Shown: piece after piece, positions 41,254 to 50,462 of the stretch | Layout: every line of letters starts with the position of its first letter | Position numbering within the stretch: position 1 is the first letter of the stretch | DNA from: Micromonospora sp. ATCC 39149 | Lineage (GTDB): Bacteria > Actinomycetota > Actinomycetes > Mycobacteriales > Micromonosporaceae | Length of the DNA: 64,000 bases | Assembly (NCBI RefSeq): GCF_000158815.1 | Contig: NZ_GG657738.1 | Coordinates: 2,106,551 to 2,170,550 of the forward strand | Direction of reading: 5' to 3' | Position numbers and translations under genes: made by a program | Notes under the pieces: generated by a model | Database searches by the model: none | What the model saw: only the letters and a program-made list of their open reading frames with translations | What the model was told of the DNA's origin: nothing

Positions 41254-42675
41254 TTACAAGCGTTCCGCCCGGGTGTGCAGCAGGTCGCGCACGGCGGCGA
41301 CGTCCCGGGGCGACGTACGGGAGGCCAGCCAGTACATGACCCCCGTCGGCACGAAGAAGAGCTGGAACACGGCCAGCCCGACGGCGTAGTTCAGCGGCGG
41401 CGGGAACGCCGCCCGCAGCCCGTAGAAGGCCAACCCGACCAGTCCGTTGCCGGCGGCCCGGCCGACCCCGTTGACCAGGTTGCCGAGGCTGTACACGGTG
41501 CCCCGGTGCTCGGGCGGGTTGACGTCGGCGATCAGGGCGAACCAGTTCGGCGAGTTCGCCGAGGTCAGCGCCAGGGCGAGCACGGCGGTGAGCAGGCTCA
41601 GCCCGACCGTCGGCTCGGTGACGACGCTGGCCAGCACCGCGCCGGCCACCGCGCCGGTGCCGCCGCCCTCGGGCACGTCGATGCGGATCGGCACGAAGAA
41701 CAGCACCAGGTAGAACGGCAGGGCCGCGAGGATGCCCACCGCCGCGACCAGCGCCCTGCCCCGAGGGGTACGCCGCTGCACGGCGTCGCCGACCAGGCCG
41801 CCGACGATCGAGAGCACCCCGCCGAGCTGGAACAGGGTGGCGAAGACGCTGCCGACGACGACGGCGGTGGCCGCCGAGTAGCCCTGGGCCTCGGCCCGCT
41901 GGGCGAACAGCACCGGCAGCCAGACCAGCGAGCCGAAGGCGGCCTGGGCGGTCAGCCCCTGCAGGACCAGCCAGCGGTTGGTCCGCCGGGCCAGGATGCC
42001 CGGCAGGTCGGCCCGGGTGATCCGGTAGTCGTACTCCGCGCCGCCGGCCAGCGCGCCGGCCAGCTCCGGCTCGCTCTGCCCGCGCCGGATGTCGTACGTG
42101 AACAGGTACGCCGCCGTCGCCGCCAGCCCGACCACGGTGAGCAGCCAGAACGGCCGCCGCCAGTCGGTGGCCCCGAGCAGGCCGCCGACCAGCGTCCCGG
42201 CCAGGGTACCGACGCCCTGGGACAGCCCCCAGAAGCTCATCACCAGGCCCCGGCGGCGCGGCGAGATCAGGTCGGTGACCACGGAGAAGCCGACCGAACC
42301 GACCGCGCCGAGGCCGACCGCCGCGACGAGCTGGGCGGCCAGGAACGCCGGGTAGCTCTGGGCCAGCGCGCTGCCGCCGGTGCCGGCGGCCCAGACCAGG
42401 GTGCCGACCATCAGCAGCGGCTTGCGGTCGGTGCGGTCACCGACGTACGCCCAGCCGACGGCGGCAACCGCGCTGACCAGGAAACTGACCGCGGTGACCA
42501 GCCCGAGCAGCCGCTGGGACGCCCCGAGCGAGCCGGCGATCGGGCCGTACAGCGGCGGGACGAGACCGATCGCCACGTTGTCCAGGGACGCGAGCAACAC
42601 GAACACCAGGACGCTGTACGTTCGGTGCGCCGCCCCGCCGCCCCAGCCCCGCCGCACCGCCAACCGACCTGTCAC
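41254..42675 (-). CDS. MFS transporter
   Basis: 473 residues with 12 predicted hydrophobic segments and a GDRTDRKPLL motif between segments 2 and 3 (MFS motif A). Other marks: SPRRRGLVMSFWGLSQGVGT and NPPEHRGTVYSLGNLVNGVG. GTG 42675 starts VTGRLAVRRGW. It follows xylB by 20 bp and xylA before it, so it may import xylose or another pentose; this rests on context only. Confidence 0.85.
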   Translation of the reverse strand: MTGRLAVRRGWGGGAAHRTYSVLVFVLLASLDNVAIGLVPPLYGPIAGSLGASQRLLGLVTAVSFLVSAVAAVGWAYVGDRTDRKPLLMVGTLVWAAGTGGSALAQSYPAFLAAQLVAAVGLGAVGSVGFSVVTDLISPRRRGLVMSFWGLSQGVGTLAGTLVGGLLGATDWRRPFWLLTVVGLAATAAYLFTYDIRRGQSEPELAGALAGGAEYDYRITRADLPGILARRTNRWLVLQGLTAQAAFGSLVWLPVLFAQRAEAQGYSAATAVVVGSVFATLFQLGGVLSIVGGLVGDAVQRRTPRGRALVAAVGILAALPFYLVLFFVPIRIDVPEGGGTGAVAGAVLASVVTEPTVGLSLLTAVLALALTSANSPNWFALIADVNPPEHRGTVYSLGNLVNGVGRAAGNGLVGLAFYGLRAAFPPPLNYAVGLAVFQLFFVPTGVMYWLASRTSPRDVAAVRDLLHTRAERL

Positions 42676-42695
42676 CGGCCCAGCATGCCCGAGGG

Positions 42696-44138
42696 TCAGG
42701 CCGGGCGGTCGAGCACCCGGTCGCGGGCCGCCGCGTACCGGTCGCGGACGACCGGGACACCGTCGGCTTCGTACTCCTCGGTGCCGGCCGGCGACCAGGC
42801 GGGCGGGGTGTCGCCGCCCAGGGCCAGCCAGGCGGCCTGGCGGGCCGCCCCGTCGGCGACGTACTCCCCCGGCGGCGGCACGACCACCGGGCGACCGAAG
42901 ACCTGCGGCGCGATGCGGCGCACCGCCGCCGACCGGGCCCCACCGCCGACCAGGATCACCCGCTCGGCCCGGCAGCCCTGCGCGGTAAGCGCGTCGAGGC
43001 CGTCGGCGAGCGCGCAGAGCATCCCCTCGACCGCCGCGCGGGCCAGGTGCGCGGGTGTCGAGGTGCGCAGGGTGAGCCCGTGCACCGCGCCGGTGGCCGA
43101 CGGCCGGTTCGGGGTCCGCTCCCCCTCCAGGTAGGGAACCATGACCAGGCCGTCCGCGCCGGGCGGGGCGGACAGCGCAAGGTCGGACAGGTCGTCCAGG
43201 CCGACCCCGAGCAGGGTGGCGGCGGCGTCGAGCACCCGGGCCGCGTTGAGCGTGCAGACCAGCGGAAGGTACCGACCGGTGACGTCGGCGAACCCGGCGA
43301 CGGTGCCGCTCGGGTCCGCCGTGGGCGCGTCGGCGACGCTGAACACGGTGCCGGAGGTGCCGATGGAGACGACCACGTCGCCGGGACGGGCCCCGACGCC
43401 GAACGCGGCGGCGGCGTTGTCCCCGGCCCCCGGGCCGAGCAACGCCCCGCCGGCTCCCCCGTCGGCGGCGAGCGCCGCCGGGGCGAGGGCCCCGGCGGCC
43501 TGGGTCGGCCCGAGCACGACGGGCACCTCCAGCCGCCGCCCGAAGGCCCGTTCCAGCAGGTCGAACCGGTATTCGCCGGTGGCCGGGGACCAGTAGCCGG
43601 TGCCGCTGGCGTCGCTGCGGTCGGTGCGCAGGGCGTCCAGGCCGGGCGCGCCGGCCAGCCGCCACGTCAGCCAGTCGTGCGGCAGGCAGACCGCGGCCAC
43701 CCGGTCGGCGTTGGCCGGTTCGTGCCGGGCCAGCCAGCGCAGCTTGGTGGCGGTGAAGCTGGCCACCGGGACGACGCCGACGGCCTCGGCCCAGAACCGC
43801 CCGCCGACCTCGCCGCCGCCGGCCTCCTCGATCAGGTCGGCGGCGGCACCGGCGGACCGGGTGTCGTTCCACAGCAGGGCCGGCCGGACCACCTCGCCCG
43901 AGCCGTCGAGGCAGACCATGCCGTGCTGCTGGCCGGCGACGGAGACGGCGGCGACGTCGGCCAGCCCGCCGGCCTGCGCCACGGCGGCCTCCAGGGCCGC
44001 CCACCAGGCCGCCGGGTCGACCTCGGTGCCGTCGGGGTGGGCGGCCCGGCCGGAACGGACCAGCGCGCCGGTCTCCGCGTCGCGGATCACCAGCTTGCAC
44101 GACTGGGTGGACGAGTCGAACCCGGCGACCAGAGGCAT
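42696..44138 (-). CDS. xylB: Xylulokinase
   Basis: Phosphorylates D-xylulose to xylulose 5-phosphate. 480 residues, FGGY family: [54 protein letters not shown] (catalytic Asp), [12 protein letters not shown] and [13 protein letters not shown] with [13 protein letters not shown] 44138. The current xylA frame runs 52 bases into this gene, apparently because of a shift at the xylA end. Confidence 0.95.
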   Translation of the reverse strand: MPLVAGFDSSTQSCKLVIRDAETGALVRSGRAAHPDGTEVDPAAWWAALEAAVAQAGGLADVAAVSVAGQQHGMVCLDGSGEVVRPALLWNDTRSAGAAADLIEEAGGGEVGGRFWAEAVGVVPVASFTATKLRWLARHEPANADRVAAVCLPHDWLTWRLAGAPGLDALRTDRSDASGTGYWSPATGEYRFDLLERAFGRRLEVPVVLGPTQAAGALAPAALAADGGAGGALLGPGAGDNAAAAFGVGARPGDVVVSIGTSGTVFSVADAPTADPSGTVAGFADVTGRYLPLVCTLNAARVLDAAATLLGVGLDDLSDLALSAPPGADGLVMVPYLEGERTPNRPSATGAVHGLTLRTSTPAHLARAAVEGMLCALADGLDALTAQGCRAERVILVGGGARSAAVRRIAPQVFGRPVVVPPPGEYVADGAARQAAWLALGGDTPPAWSPAGTEEYEADGVPVVRDRYAAARDRVLDRPA

Positions 44139-45337
44139 GGCGGCGGCCTCAGCGGGCGCCCGAGCACGTGCTCGACGGCAAGCTGGTTGAGCCGGACGAA
44201 GTGGAAGCCGCGCGCGGCCGCGGCATCGACGTCGTACTCCTCGAAGGCGGAGCGGTCGGCGAGCAGGTCGGCGTAGCTCTCACCGGGCGCGACGGTCGGC
44301 ACGGCCAGGTCGCCGACGCGGCTCGCCGCGAGGGCCTCGGCCACCTCCGGGTCGGCCCGGAACGCTGCGGCCCGCTCCTTGAGCAGCAGGTAGGTGCGCA
44401 TGTTCGCCTCGGCCGAGGCCCACACGCCGGTGAAGTCCTCGGTGCGCGACGGCTTGTAGTCGAAGTGCCGGGGGCCGTCGTAGGCGGGGCCGCCGTCGGG
44501 GCCGCCGTTCTCCAGCAGGTCCACCAGGGCGAACGCGTTCATCAGGTCGCCGTGGCCGAAGACCAGGTCCTGGTCGTACTTGATGCCGCGCTGGCCGTTG
44601 AGGTCGATGTGGAACAGCTTGCCCTGCCAGAGCGCCTGGGCGATGCCGTGGGTGAAGTTGAGCCCGGCCATCTGCTCGTGGCCGACCTCGGGGTTGAGGC
44701 CCACCATCTCCGGGCGGGCCAGGGTGGAGATGAACGCCAACGCGTGACCGACGGTGGGCAGCAGGATGTCGCCGCGCGGCTCGTTCGGCTTCGGCTCGAT
44801 GGCGAAGCGCAGGTCGTAGCCGGAGTCGACGACGTACTGGCAGAGCAGGTCGACGGCCTCGCGGTAGCGGTCCAGCGCCGAGCGGATGTCCTTGGCCACG
44901 TCGTACTCGGCGCCCTCCCGGCCGCCCCACATGACGAACGTCTTCGCGCCCAGCTCGGCGGCCAGGTCGACGTTGCGCAGCACCTTGCGCAGCGCGTACC
45001 GGCGCACGTCGCGGTCGTTGCTGGTGAAGCCGCCGTCCTTGAACACCGGGTGGGTGAAGAGGTTGGTGGTGACCATCGGGACGACCAGGCCGGTCTCGTC
45101 GAGGGCCTTGCGGAACCGGGCGAGCTGGGCGTCGCGGGCGGCGGCGTCCGCGCCGAACGGGATCAGGTCGTCGTCGTGGAAGGTGATCCCGTACGCGCCC
45201 AACTCGGCGAGCTTGTGCACCGCCTCGACGGCGTCCAGCTCGGGGCGGGTGGCGTCGCCGAACGGGTCACGGGCCTGCCAGCCCACCGTCCAGAGGCCGA
45301 AGGAGAACTTGTCGGCGGGGGTGGGACGGGGTGCCAT
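44087..45337 (-). CDS. xylA: Xylose isomerase (3' end frameshifted)
   Basis: Interconverts D-xylose and D-xylulose. Active-site His54 and Asp57 ([10 protein letters not shown]), [35 protein letters not shown] and [10 protein letters not shown] identify it. The normal end of this family is EHLLGAR-stop; here EHVLG is followed by a C-terminal extension ([20 protein letters not shown]) that runs into xylB. Removing one C near 44165 gives V-L-G-A-R and TGA at 44149-44151, leaving a normal ten-base gap before xylB. GGAGG precedes ATG 45337. Confidence 0.93.
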   Translation of the reverse strand: MAPRPTPADKFSFGLWTVGWQARDPFGDATRPELDAVEAVHKLAELGAYGITFHDDDLIPFGADAAARDAQLARFRKALDETGLVVPMVTTNLFTHPVFKDGGFTSNDRDVRRYALRKVLRNVDLAAELGAKTFVMWGGREGAEYDVAKDIRSALDRYREAVDLLCQYVVDSGYDLRFAIEPKPNEPRGDILLPTVGHALAFISTLARPEMVGLNPEVGHEQMAGLNFTHGIAQALWQGKLFHIDLNGQRGIKYDQDLVFGHGDLMNAFALVDLLENGGPDGGPAYDGPRHFDYKPSRTEDFTGVWASAEANMRTYLLLKERAAAFRADPEVAEALAASRVGDLAVPTVAPGESYADLLADRSAFEEYDVDAAAARGFHFVRLNQLAVEHVLGRPLRPPPCLWSPGSTRPPSRASW

Positions 45338-45360
45338 GGCAGACCTCCGGTAGCTATTTG

Positions 45361-45373
45361 TTCAGTGGTTGAA
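45361..45373. promoter_or_regulatory. AT-rich divergent operator TTCAGTGGTTGAA
   Basis: The 67-bp gap between xylA and the ROK regulator holds TTCA-N5-TGAA-type dyad (45361-45373) flanked by TATTTG and AATTATTTGG. It is one of the most AT-rich spots of the window and the natural site for the ROK regulator. Confidence 0.55.
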
Positions 45374-45404
45374 TTATTTGGCGCGCGTGTGGCAGTGTCA
45401 AGGG

Positions 45405-46643
45405 GTGACCCGCCCCGCTCCTGTCTCCGGGGCGGTCCGCCAGGGCAGCCTGCGCGAGCTGAACCTCGCCGTGGTGCTCGGCCGGATCGCCGCCGCGCAC
45501 CGCCCGCCGTCCCGGGCCGACGTGGCGGCCTCGACCGGCCTGACCCGGGCCACCGTCTCGGCCGTCGTCGACGACCTCATCGCCGGCCGGCTGGTCGCCG
45601 AGTCGGAGCCGGCGCCGCGCACCGGGGCCGGGCGGCCGGCACGCGGGCTGGTGCTGACCGGGTCCGGCCCCGCCGGGCTCGGTCTGGAGATCAACGTCGA
45701 CTACCTCTCCGCCTGCGTGGTCGACCTGGCCGGCCGGGTCCGGCACCACACCGTCCGCCGGGCCGACCTGCGTCCCGTGTCCCCTGCCGACGCCCTCGCC
45801 CGGCTCGTCGCGCTGGCCGCCGCCGCGCGGGTCGACGCCGAGCAGCAGGGCCTCACCCTCGCCGGGGTCGCCCTCGCCGTCCCCGGGCTGGTCTGCGACG
45901 CCGGGCTGGTCCGGCTCGCCCCGAACCTCGGCTGGCGCGACGTCGCCGTCCCCGAACTGCTGGCCGGCCACCCGCCGCTGGTCAAGCCGGTGCCCGGGGT
46001 CCCGCCACTGGTCGTCGACAACGAGGCCAACCTGGCCGCCGTCGGCGAGCTGCACGCCGACCCGGCCGGGCCGGCCAGTTTCCTGCACATCTCCGGCGAG
46101 GTGGGCATCGGCGCCGGGATCGTCCTCGACGGCGCGCTCTTCCGGGGCGTGCGGGGCTGGAGCGGCGAGATCGGGCACATCCCCGTCCAGCCGCAGGGGC
46201 GGCCCTGCCGCTGCGGCGGCAGGGGTTGCCTGGAGCAGTACGCGGGCCAGGAGGCCGTGCTCGCCGCCGCCGGGCTGGACCGGGCGGACCTGCCGGCGGA
46301 CACCGCCGCCGCCCGGCTGGCCAACCTCGCCGCCGCCGAACATCCCGCCGCCCTGGCGGCCCTCGCCGAGGCGGGGCAGGCCCTCGGGGTCGCCGTTGCC
46401 AGCGTGGTGAACCTGCTGGACCTGGACACCGTGGTCCTCGGGGGCGGCTACGCGCGGCTCACGCCCTGGCTGCGGCCGGCCGTGCTGGCCGAGGTGTCCC
46501 GGCGGGTGCTCACCGCCGGCTGGGCGCCGGTCACCGTCCGCCCGGCGGTGCTCGGCCCCGAGGCCGCCGTGGTCGGCGCGGCCGGCTCGGTCGTCCGGCG
46601 GATCGTCGCCGACCCGGTCAGCTGGCTGACCCGCCCCGGCTGA
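45405..46643 (+). CDS. ROK-family transcriptional regulator (XylR-like)
   Basis: 412 residues. A winged HTH (LRELNLAVVLGRIAAAHRPP, SRADVAASTGLTRATVSAVV) precedes a ROK sugar-kinase-like domain with VDNEANLAAVGEL, GVGIGAGIVLDGALFRG-type loops, and the zinc motif CRCGGRGCLEQY. Divergent from xylA across 67 bp, so it probably represses xylA-xylB-MFS without xylose. GTG 45405 is adjacent to AAGGG; the first 12 codons of the longer frame are excluded. Confidence 0.92.
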   Translation: MTRPAPVSGAVRQGSLRELNLAVVLGRIAAAHRPPSRADVAASTGLTRATVSAVVDDLIAGRLVAESEPAPRTGAGRPARGLVLTGSGPAGLGLEINVDYLSACVVDLAGRVRHHTVRRADLRPVSPADALARLVALAAAARVDAEQQGLTLAGVALAVPGLVCDAGLVRLAPNLGWRDVAVPELLAGHPPLVKPVPGVPPLVVDNEANLAAVGELHADPAGPASFLHISGEVGIGAGIVLDGALFRGVRGWSGEIGHIPVQPQGRPCRCGGRGCLEQYAGQEAVLAAAGLDRADLPADTAAARLANLAAAEHPAALAALAEAGQALGVAVASVVNLLDLDTVVLGGGYARLTPWLRPAVLAEVSRRVLTAGWAPVTVRPAVLGPEAAVVGAAGSVVRRIVADPVSWLTRPG

Positions 46644-46653
46644 CCCCCCTCTG

Positions 46654-46675
46654 CCCGGTGGACGCGTCCACCGGG
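46654..46675 (+). terminator. 22-nt perfect palindrome after the ROK gene
   Basis: CCCGGTGGACG with its exact complement (46654-46675), 11 bases after the stop. It can act as a terminator stem in RNA or a binding site in DNA. Confidence 0.65.
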
Positions 46676-46791
46676 GCGGGGGGCCAGGAGCCGCTGCTGG
46701 CCACCCGCGGCACCGCACCGGCCGAGCATCCCCGCGCCTGCGCGCACCCGCGGCCGGCCCGGAAGGCCGCCGCCGCGCGCTGACTCCGGGA

Positions 46792-47475
46792 TCAGGCGGT
46801 ACGGGCCACCGCGGGGTCCCCGGCCGACCAGCCGCCGCCCGGGGTGGCGTCACCGGGCCAGCCGCCCGGCGCGGCGTCCGCCGCCGGGCGGGCCCGGGGC
46901 CCGTCCCCGGCCGACCAGCCGGCCGGCCGTTCCCCCGCCGACCAGCCCTCGGGGCCGGCCCGAGACGCCCACTCGTCCGCCCGGGTCTCGGCGGCTGACT
47001 CCGCCGACGGCGGCTCCGGGGGGTACCGGAGCCGGGCCACCTCGTCGAACGCCTGGAGCCCGCCGAGCAGGGCCTGTCGCCCCTCGGGGGTCATCCCGGA
47101 CAGGATCGCCGCCAGCCGCTGCCGGCGGTCGGCCCGCAGCTCGGCGAGGAGCTTCTCGGCCTCCTGCGTGAGGTGCAGGGAGATCTCCCGCCGGTCGGAC
47201 CGGCCCGGCTCGCGCTCCAGCATGCCCGCCGCCACCAGCCGGTCGCAGAGCCGGCTGGCCGAGGAGAGCAGCATGTCGAGCAGCGTCGCCAGCCGTCGCA
47301 GGTTGATCCCGTCGTGCTGCTCGACCACCATCACGGCGCGCAGTTGCGCGCCGGAGAGCCGGCTCGTGGTCCGCTCGCGGGCCGCCTCGAAGACCGTGAG
47401 CAGGGTGCCGGCCGCCGCATCGAGGGCGGCGGCCATACTCGCTTCTGGTCCCTGGGGACCGTGTTCTTCGGCCAT
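46792..47475 (-). CDS. MarR-family regulator with repetitive C-terminal tail
   Basis: 227 residues. The winged helix (LRAVMVVEQHDGINLRRLAT, LLDMLLSSASRLCDRLVAAG, MLEREPGRSDRREISLHLTQ) is MarR-like, residues ~30-140. The last ~75 residues are low-complexity with three GWSAG motifs separated by Pro/Gly/Ala. ATG 47475 is used. Divergent from the PP2C-type phosphatase across 60 bp, so it may regulate it. Confidence 0.85.
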   Translation of the reverse strand: MAEEHGPQGPEASMAAALDAAAGTLLTVFEAARERTTSRLSGAQLRAVMVVEQHDGINLRRLATLLDMLLSSASRLCDRLVAAGMLEREPGRSDRREISLHLTQEAEKLLAELRADRRQRLAAILSGMTPEGRQALLGGLQAFDEVARLRYPPEPPSAESAAETRADEWASRAGPEGWSAGERPAGWSAGDGPRARPAADAAPGGWPGDATPGGGWSAGDPAVARTA

Positions 47476-47535
47476 GTTGGGCAAGAGACTACCCGGCGTC
47501 CCTGGTCGCCGGCCCCTCCGAACAGAGGAGTGACG

Positions 47536-48666
47536 ATGAGCGGCGCCGAAGGCCGGGCCCGTCGTACGCTGACCGAGGCGCCGGCCGACCTGCTGATCGA
47601 CCGGCTCGCCGAAGACCTCGAACGGTCGTACGGGATCACGGAGACAGAACTCCTCCAGGTCGACTACCGCCTCTCGGCGCTGCTGCCGCTCACCGGGGGT
47701 GAGCCGATCGAGGCCCCGGGGCACCCGGCCTGGCGCTGCTTCGACCACCAGGAGCCGATCGTCGCCGAGCGGACCGGCTACCTTCCGGTCAGCATGCGCG
47801 GGGACCGGCGGGGAGTGCTCCGGGTGGCGCCGCTGCCCGGCGATCCGGCCGCCGTGGGCGAGCTGCTCGGGATCGCCACCGCGCTCGGCCACGAACTGGT
47901 CGCGGTGAACGATGGCACGGACGTCTACCGGGCCGCCCGCCGCAGCCGCCGGCTCACCCTCGCCGCCGAGATGCAGTGGGAGCTGCTGCCCGGGCGGAGC
48001 CGGAGCCGCCCGTCGTTCAGCCTGGCCGGCCAGCTCGAACCGGCGTACGCGGTGCGGGGCGACAGCTTCGACTGGTCCGACGACGGGCACCGGCTGTGGC
48101 TGTCGACGATCAACGGGATGGGCGAGGGCGTGCAGGCCTCCGTGCTGACCGCCCTGGCCACGCACGCGCTGCGCAACGCCCGCCGGGGCGGGCTGCGCCT
48201 GGCCGACCAGGCCGCCCTCGCCGACCAGGCGGTGTACGCGCTGCACCGGGGCGCGCAGCACGTCTCGGCGCTGCTGCTGGAGCTGGACCTGGCCAGTGGC
48301 GTGATGACGGTGGTTGACGCGGGATCGCCCCGGCTGGTGCTGCTGCGCGACGGGGAGGTGATGGAGCAGCCGCTGGAGGCGCAGTTCCCGCTCGGCATGT
48401 TCGACGGGACCGACTACCGGGAGCAGCAGTTCGCGCTGCGGCGCGGCGACCGGCTCTTCGTGCTCAGCGACGGCGTCGTCGAGGCGACCGGGCAGAACGT
48501 CCAGTACGGCGAGACCGCGCTGGACCGGTTCCTGCGCCGGACCGGCCCGATGGAGCCGCTGGACGCGGTCCGGTCGCTGATCGGCGACCTGCGGGCGTTC
48601 GTCGCCGGTGACCTGGTCGACGACGCGGTGGTGGTCTGCCTGGACTGGATGGGCCCACAGCCCTGA
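47536..48666 (+). CDS. PP2C/SpoIIE-family protein phosphatase
   Basis: 376 residues. The N-terminal ~130 form a sensor-like region without clear family; then SRRLTLAAEMQWELLPGRSR, AYAVRGDSFDWSDDGHRLWL, ATHALRNARRGGL, LRDGEVMEQPL, FVLSDGVVEATGQN and VDDAVVVCLDW are SpoIIE/RsbU blocks with the metal-binding Asp residues. Such phosphatases act on anti-sigma-factor antagonists. GAGGAG precedes ATG 47536. A 17-bp minisatellite follows the stop. Confidence 0.9.
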   Translation: MSGAEGRARRTLTEAPADLLIDRLAEDLERSYGITETELLQVDYRLSALLPLTGGEPIEAPGHPAWRCFDHQEPIVAERTGYLPVSMRGDRRGVLRVAPLPGDPAAVGELLGIATALGHELVAVNDGTDVYRAARRSRRLTLAAEMQWELLPGRSRSRPSFSLAGQLEPAYAVRGDSFDWSDDGHRLWLSTINGMGEGVQASVLTALATHALRNARRGGLRLADQAALADQAVYALHRGAQHVSALLLELDLASGVMTVVDAGSPRLVLLRDGEVMEQPLEAQFPLGMFDGTDYREQQFALRRGDRLFVLSDGVVEATGQNVQYGETALDRFLRRTGPMEPLDAVRSLIGDLRAFVAGDLVDDAVVVCLDWMGPQP

Positions 48667-48672
48667 CCGGCA

Positions 48673-48747
48673 GGCGTCCAAGACCGGCCGGCGTCCAAGA
48701 CCGGCCGGCGTCCAAGACCGGCCGGCGTCCAAGACCGGCCGGCGTCC
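48673..48747. repeat. 17-bp minisatellite, four perfect copies plus part
   Basis: GGCGTCCAAGACCGGCC at 48673-48689, 48690-48706, 48707-48723 and 48724-48740, then GGCGTCC (48741-48747), between the convergent phosphatase and sugar-transferase genes. Each unit is partly self-complementary (GGCC/GGCC). Confidence 0.9.
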
Positions 48748-48784
48748 GCGACCGCGGGGCTGCCGCCCGGGACACCCGCCGGGT

Positions 48785-50269
48785 TCAGTACGCGCCCCGG
48801 CTCCGCACCACCGCGCCGAAGGTCTTCCACAGGATGGTCAGGTCGGCGGCGAGCGACCAGTTCTCCACGTAGTAGAGGTCGAGCCGGATGCCGTCCTCCC
48901 AGCTCAGGTCGGATCGGCCGCTGACCTGCCACAGGCCGGTCATCCCGGGCTTGACCAGCAGTCGCCGGGCCACGTCGCCGTCGTAGCGGGCCACCTCGGA
49001 GGGCAGCGGGGGGCGCGGGCCGACCAGGCTCATCTGCCCGAACAGCACGTTCGCCAGCTGGGGCAGCTCGTCGAGCGACCACTTGCGCAGCACGCGGCCG
49101 ACCCGGGTCACCCGGGGGTCGTCGCGCATCTTGAACATGAGGCCGTCGGTTTCGTTGCGGGTGGCCAGCTCGGCGAGCAGGGCGTCGGCGTTGACCACCA
49201 TCGTGCGGAACTTGAACACCCCGAACTCGCGGCCACCCTGGCCGACCCGGATCTGCCGGAACAGCACCGGCCCCCGGCTGTCGAGCTTGATCGCCAGCGC
49301 GATCACCGCCAGCAGCGGCAGCAGCAGGGCCAGCGCCACGGCGGCGGCGGACCGGTCGACGAAGCCCTTGACCAGCTTGCGGGCCCCCCGGAACTCGGGG
49401 GCCTCCACGTGGATCAGGGGCAGGCCGGCGACCGGCCGGGTGTGGATGCGGGGGCCGGCCACGTCGGTGAGCGCGGGCGCGACGACCAGGTCGACGCCGG
49501 TACCCTCCAACTGCCAGCCGAGCCGCCGCAGCCGGGTCGCGGTCAGCTCGCCGGAGGCCGTGACGGCCACGGTGTCCGCGCCGATCGCGGTGGCCGCCTC
49601 CGGGATGCCCCGGAACGAGCCCACCACCGGCACGTCGCCGAGCCGCTGCGGCACCGGCGCCAGCAGCGCGTCCGGAATGCAGGCCCCCACCACGTGGTAG
49701 CCGGCGTATGGCTCGCGGCGGAGCTGGTGCACCAACTCCAGCACGTGCGCGGTGTCGCCAACCACCAGCACCTTGCGCGACCAGCCGCGCCCCCGGGACC
49801 GGGCCCGGTGCAGCCGTTTGCGAGCGGCGAACCGGGCGACCTCCAGGCCCAGCATGCCGACCGCGAACGAGATGGCCAGGAAGCCCCGGGAGACGCCGAC
49901 GTCGGCGATGTAGCCGGCGATGGCGGTGCCACCGGCGAGGCGCAGGCTGGCGCTGCCCACCCGCCGGTACTCGTCGGCGCCGTAGCCCAGCACGCGGTCG
50001 TCGTAGCAGCGCAGGACCTTCAGCGAGAGCAGCCAGGTGAGCAGCAGCACGGGGGCGACGACCACGTACGGGATCTTCGAACCCACCGGCTCCTCGTCGC
50101 CGAAACGGGCCACGTAGCCGATCAGCACCGCGACCGCCAACACGGCGGTGTCCAGCACGACCAGCATGCGTACGTACGCCCGCTCGTCGACGCGGGCCAC
50201 CGGCCCGCCCCGGTCAGCACCAGGCCGCGGTGGCGTCCTGGTGGCGGTCAACAGCGTCGCCGACGTCAC
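48785..50269 (-). CDS. Polyprenyl-phosphate sugar phosphotransferase (exopolysaccharide initiation)
   Basis: 494 residues: four to five N-terminal membrane segments, a CoA-binding-like fold (VLVVGDTAHVLELVHQLRRE) and the catalytic bacterial sugar transferase domain: KGFVDRSAAAVALALLLPLL, RGPVLFRQIRVGQGGREFGV, FKFRTMVVNADALL, LRKWSLDELPQLANVLFGQM, SLVGPRPPLPSEV and KPGMTGLWQVSGRSDL. It loads the first sugar phosphate on undecaprenyl phosphate. GTG 50269 follows GGGGAGGG, preferred over the frame from 50350. No other exopolysaccharide genes lie nearby. Confidence 0.92.
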   Translation of the reverse strand: MTSATLLTATRTPPRPGADRGGPVARVDERAYVRMLVVLDTAVLAVAVLIGYVARFGDEEPVGSKIPYVVVAPVLLLTWLLSLKVLRCYDDRVLGYGADEYRRVGSASLRLAGGTAIAGYIADVGVSRGFLAISFAVGMLGLEVARFAARKRLHRARSRGRGWSRKVLVVGDTAHVLELVHQLRREPYAGYHVVGACIPDALLAPVPQRLGDVPVVGSFRGIPEAATAIGADTVAVTASGELTATRLRRLGWQLEGTGVDLVVAPALTDVAGPRIHTRPVAGLPLIHVEAPEFRGARKLVKGFVDRSAAAVALALLLPLLAVIALAIKLDSRGPVLFRQIRVGQGGREFGVFKFRTMVVNADALLAELATRNETDGLMFKMRDDPRVTRVGRVLRKWSLDELPQLANVLFGQMSLVGPRPPLPSEVARYDGDVARRLLVKPGMTGLWQVSGRSDLSWEDGIRLDLYYVENWSLAADLTILWKTFGAVVRSRGAY

Positions 50270-50462
50270 CGGCCCTCCCCACTCTGCTGAGAAAGACCCC
50301 GGTCGTTGTCCGGTCCCTCCTACGGGACCGACGCCGGAGCACCTCGACATCTTCTCGTATAACTATGCTCACCGATTGATACCGACGTATTGCCGTCAGT
50401 TTTGCTGATGGCCCCGTATCGGAAGGGTGGCGCGCGGCGCGTCACCGCCGCTGGTCCAGGGC

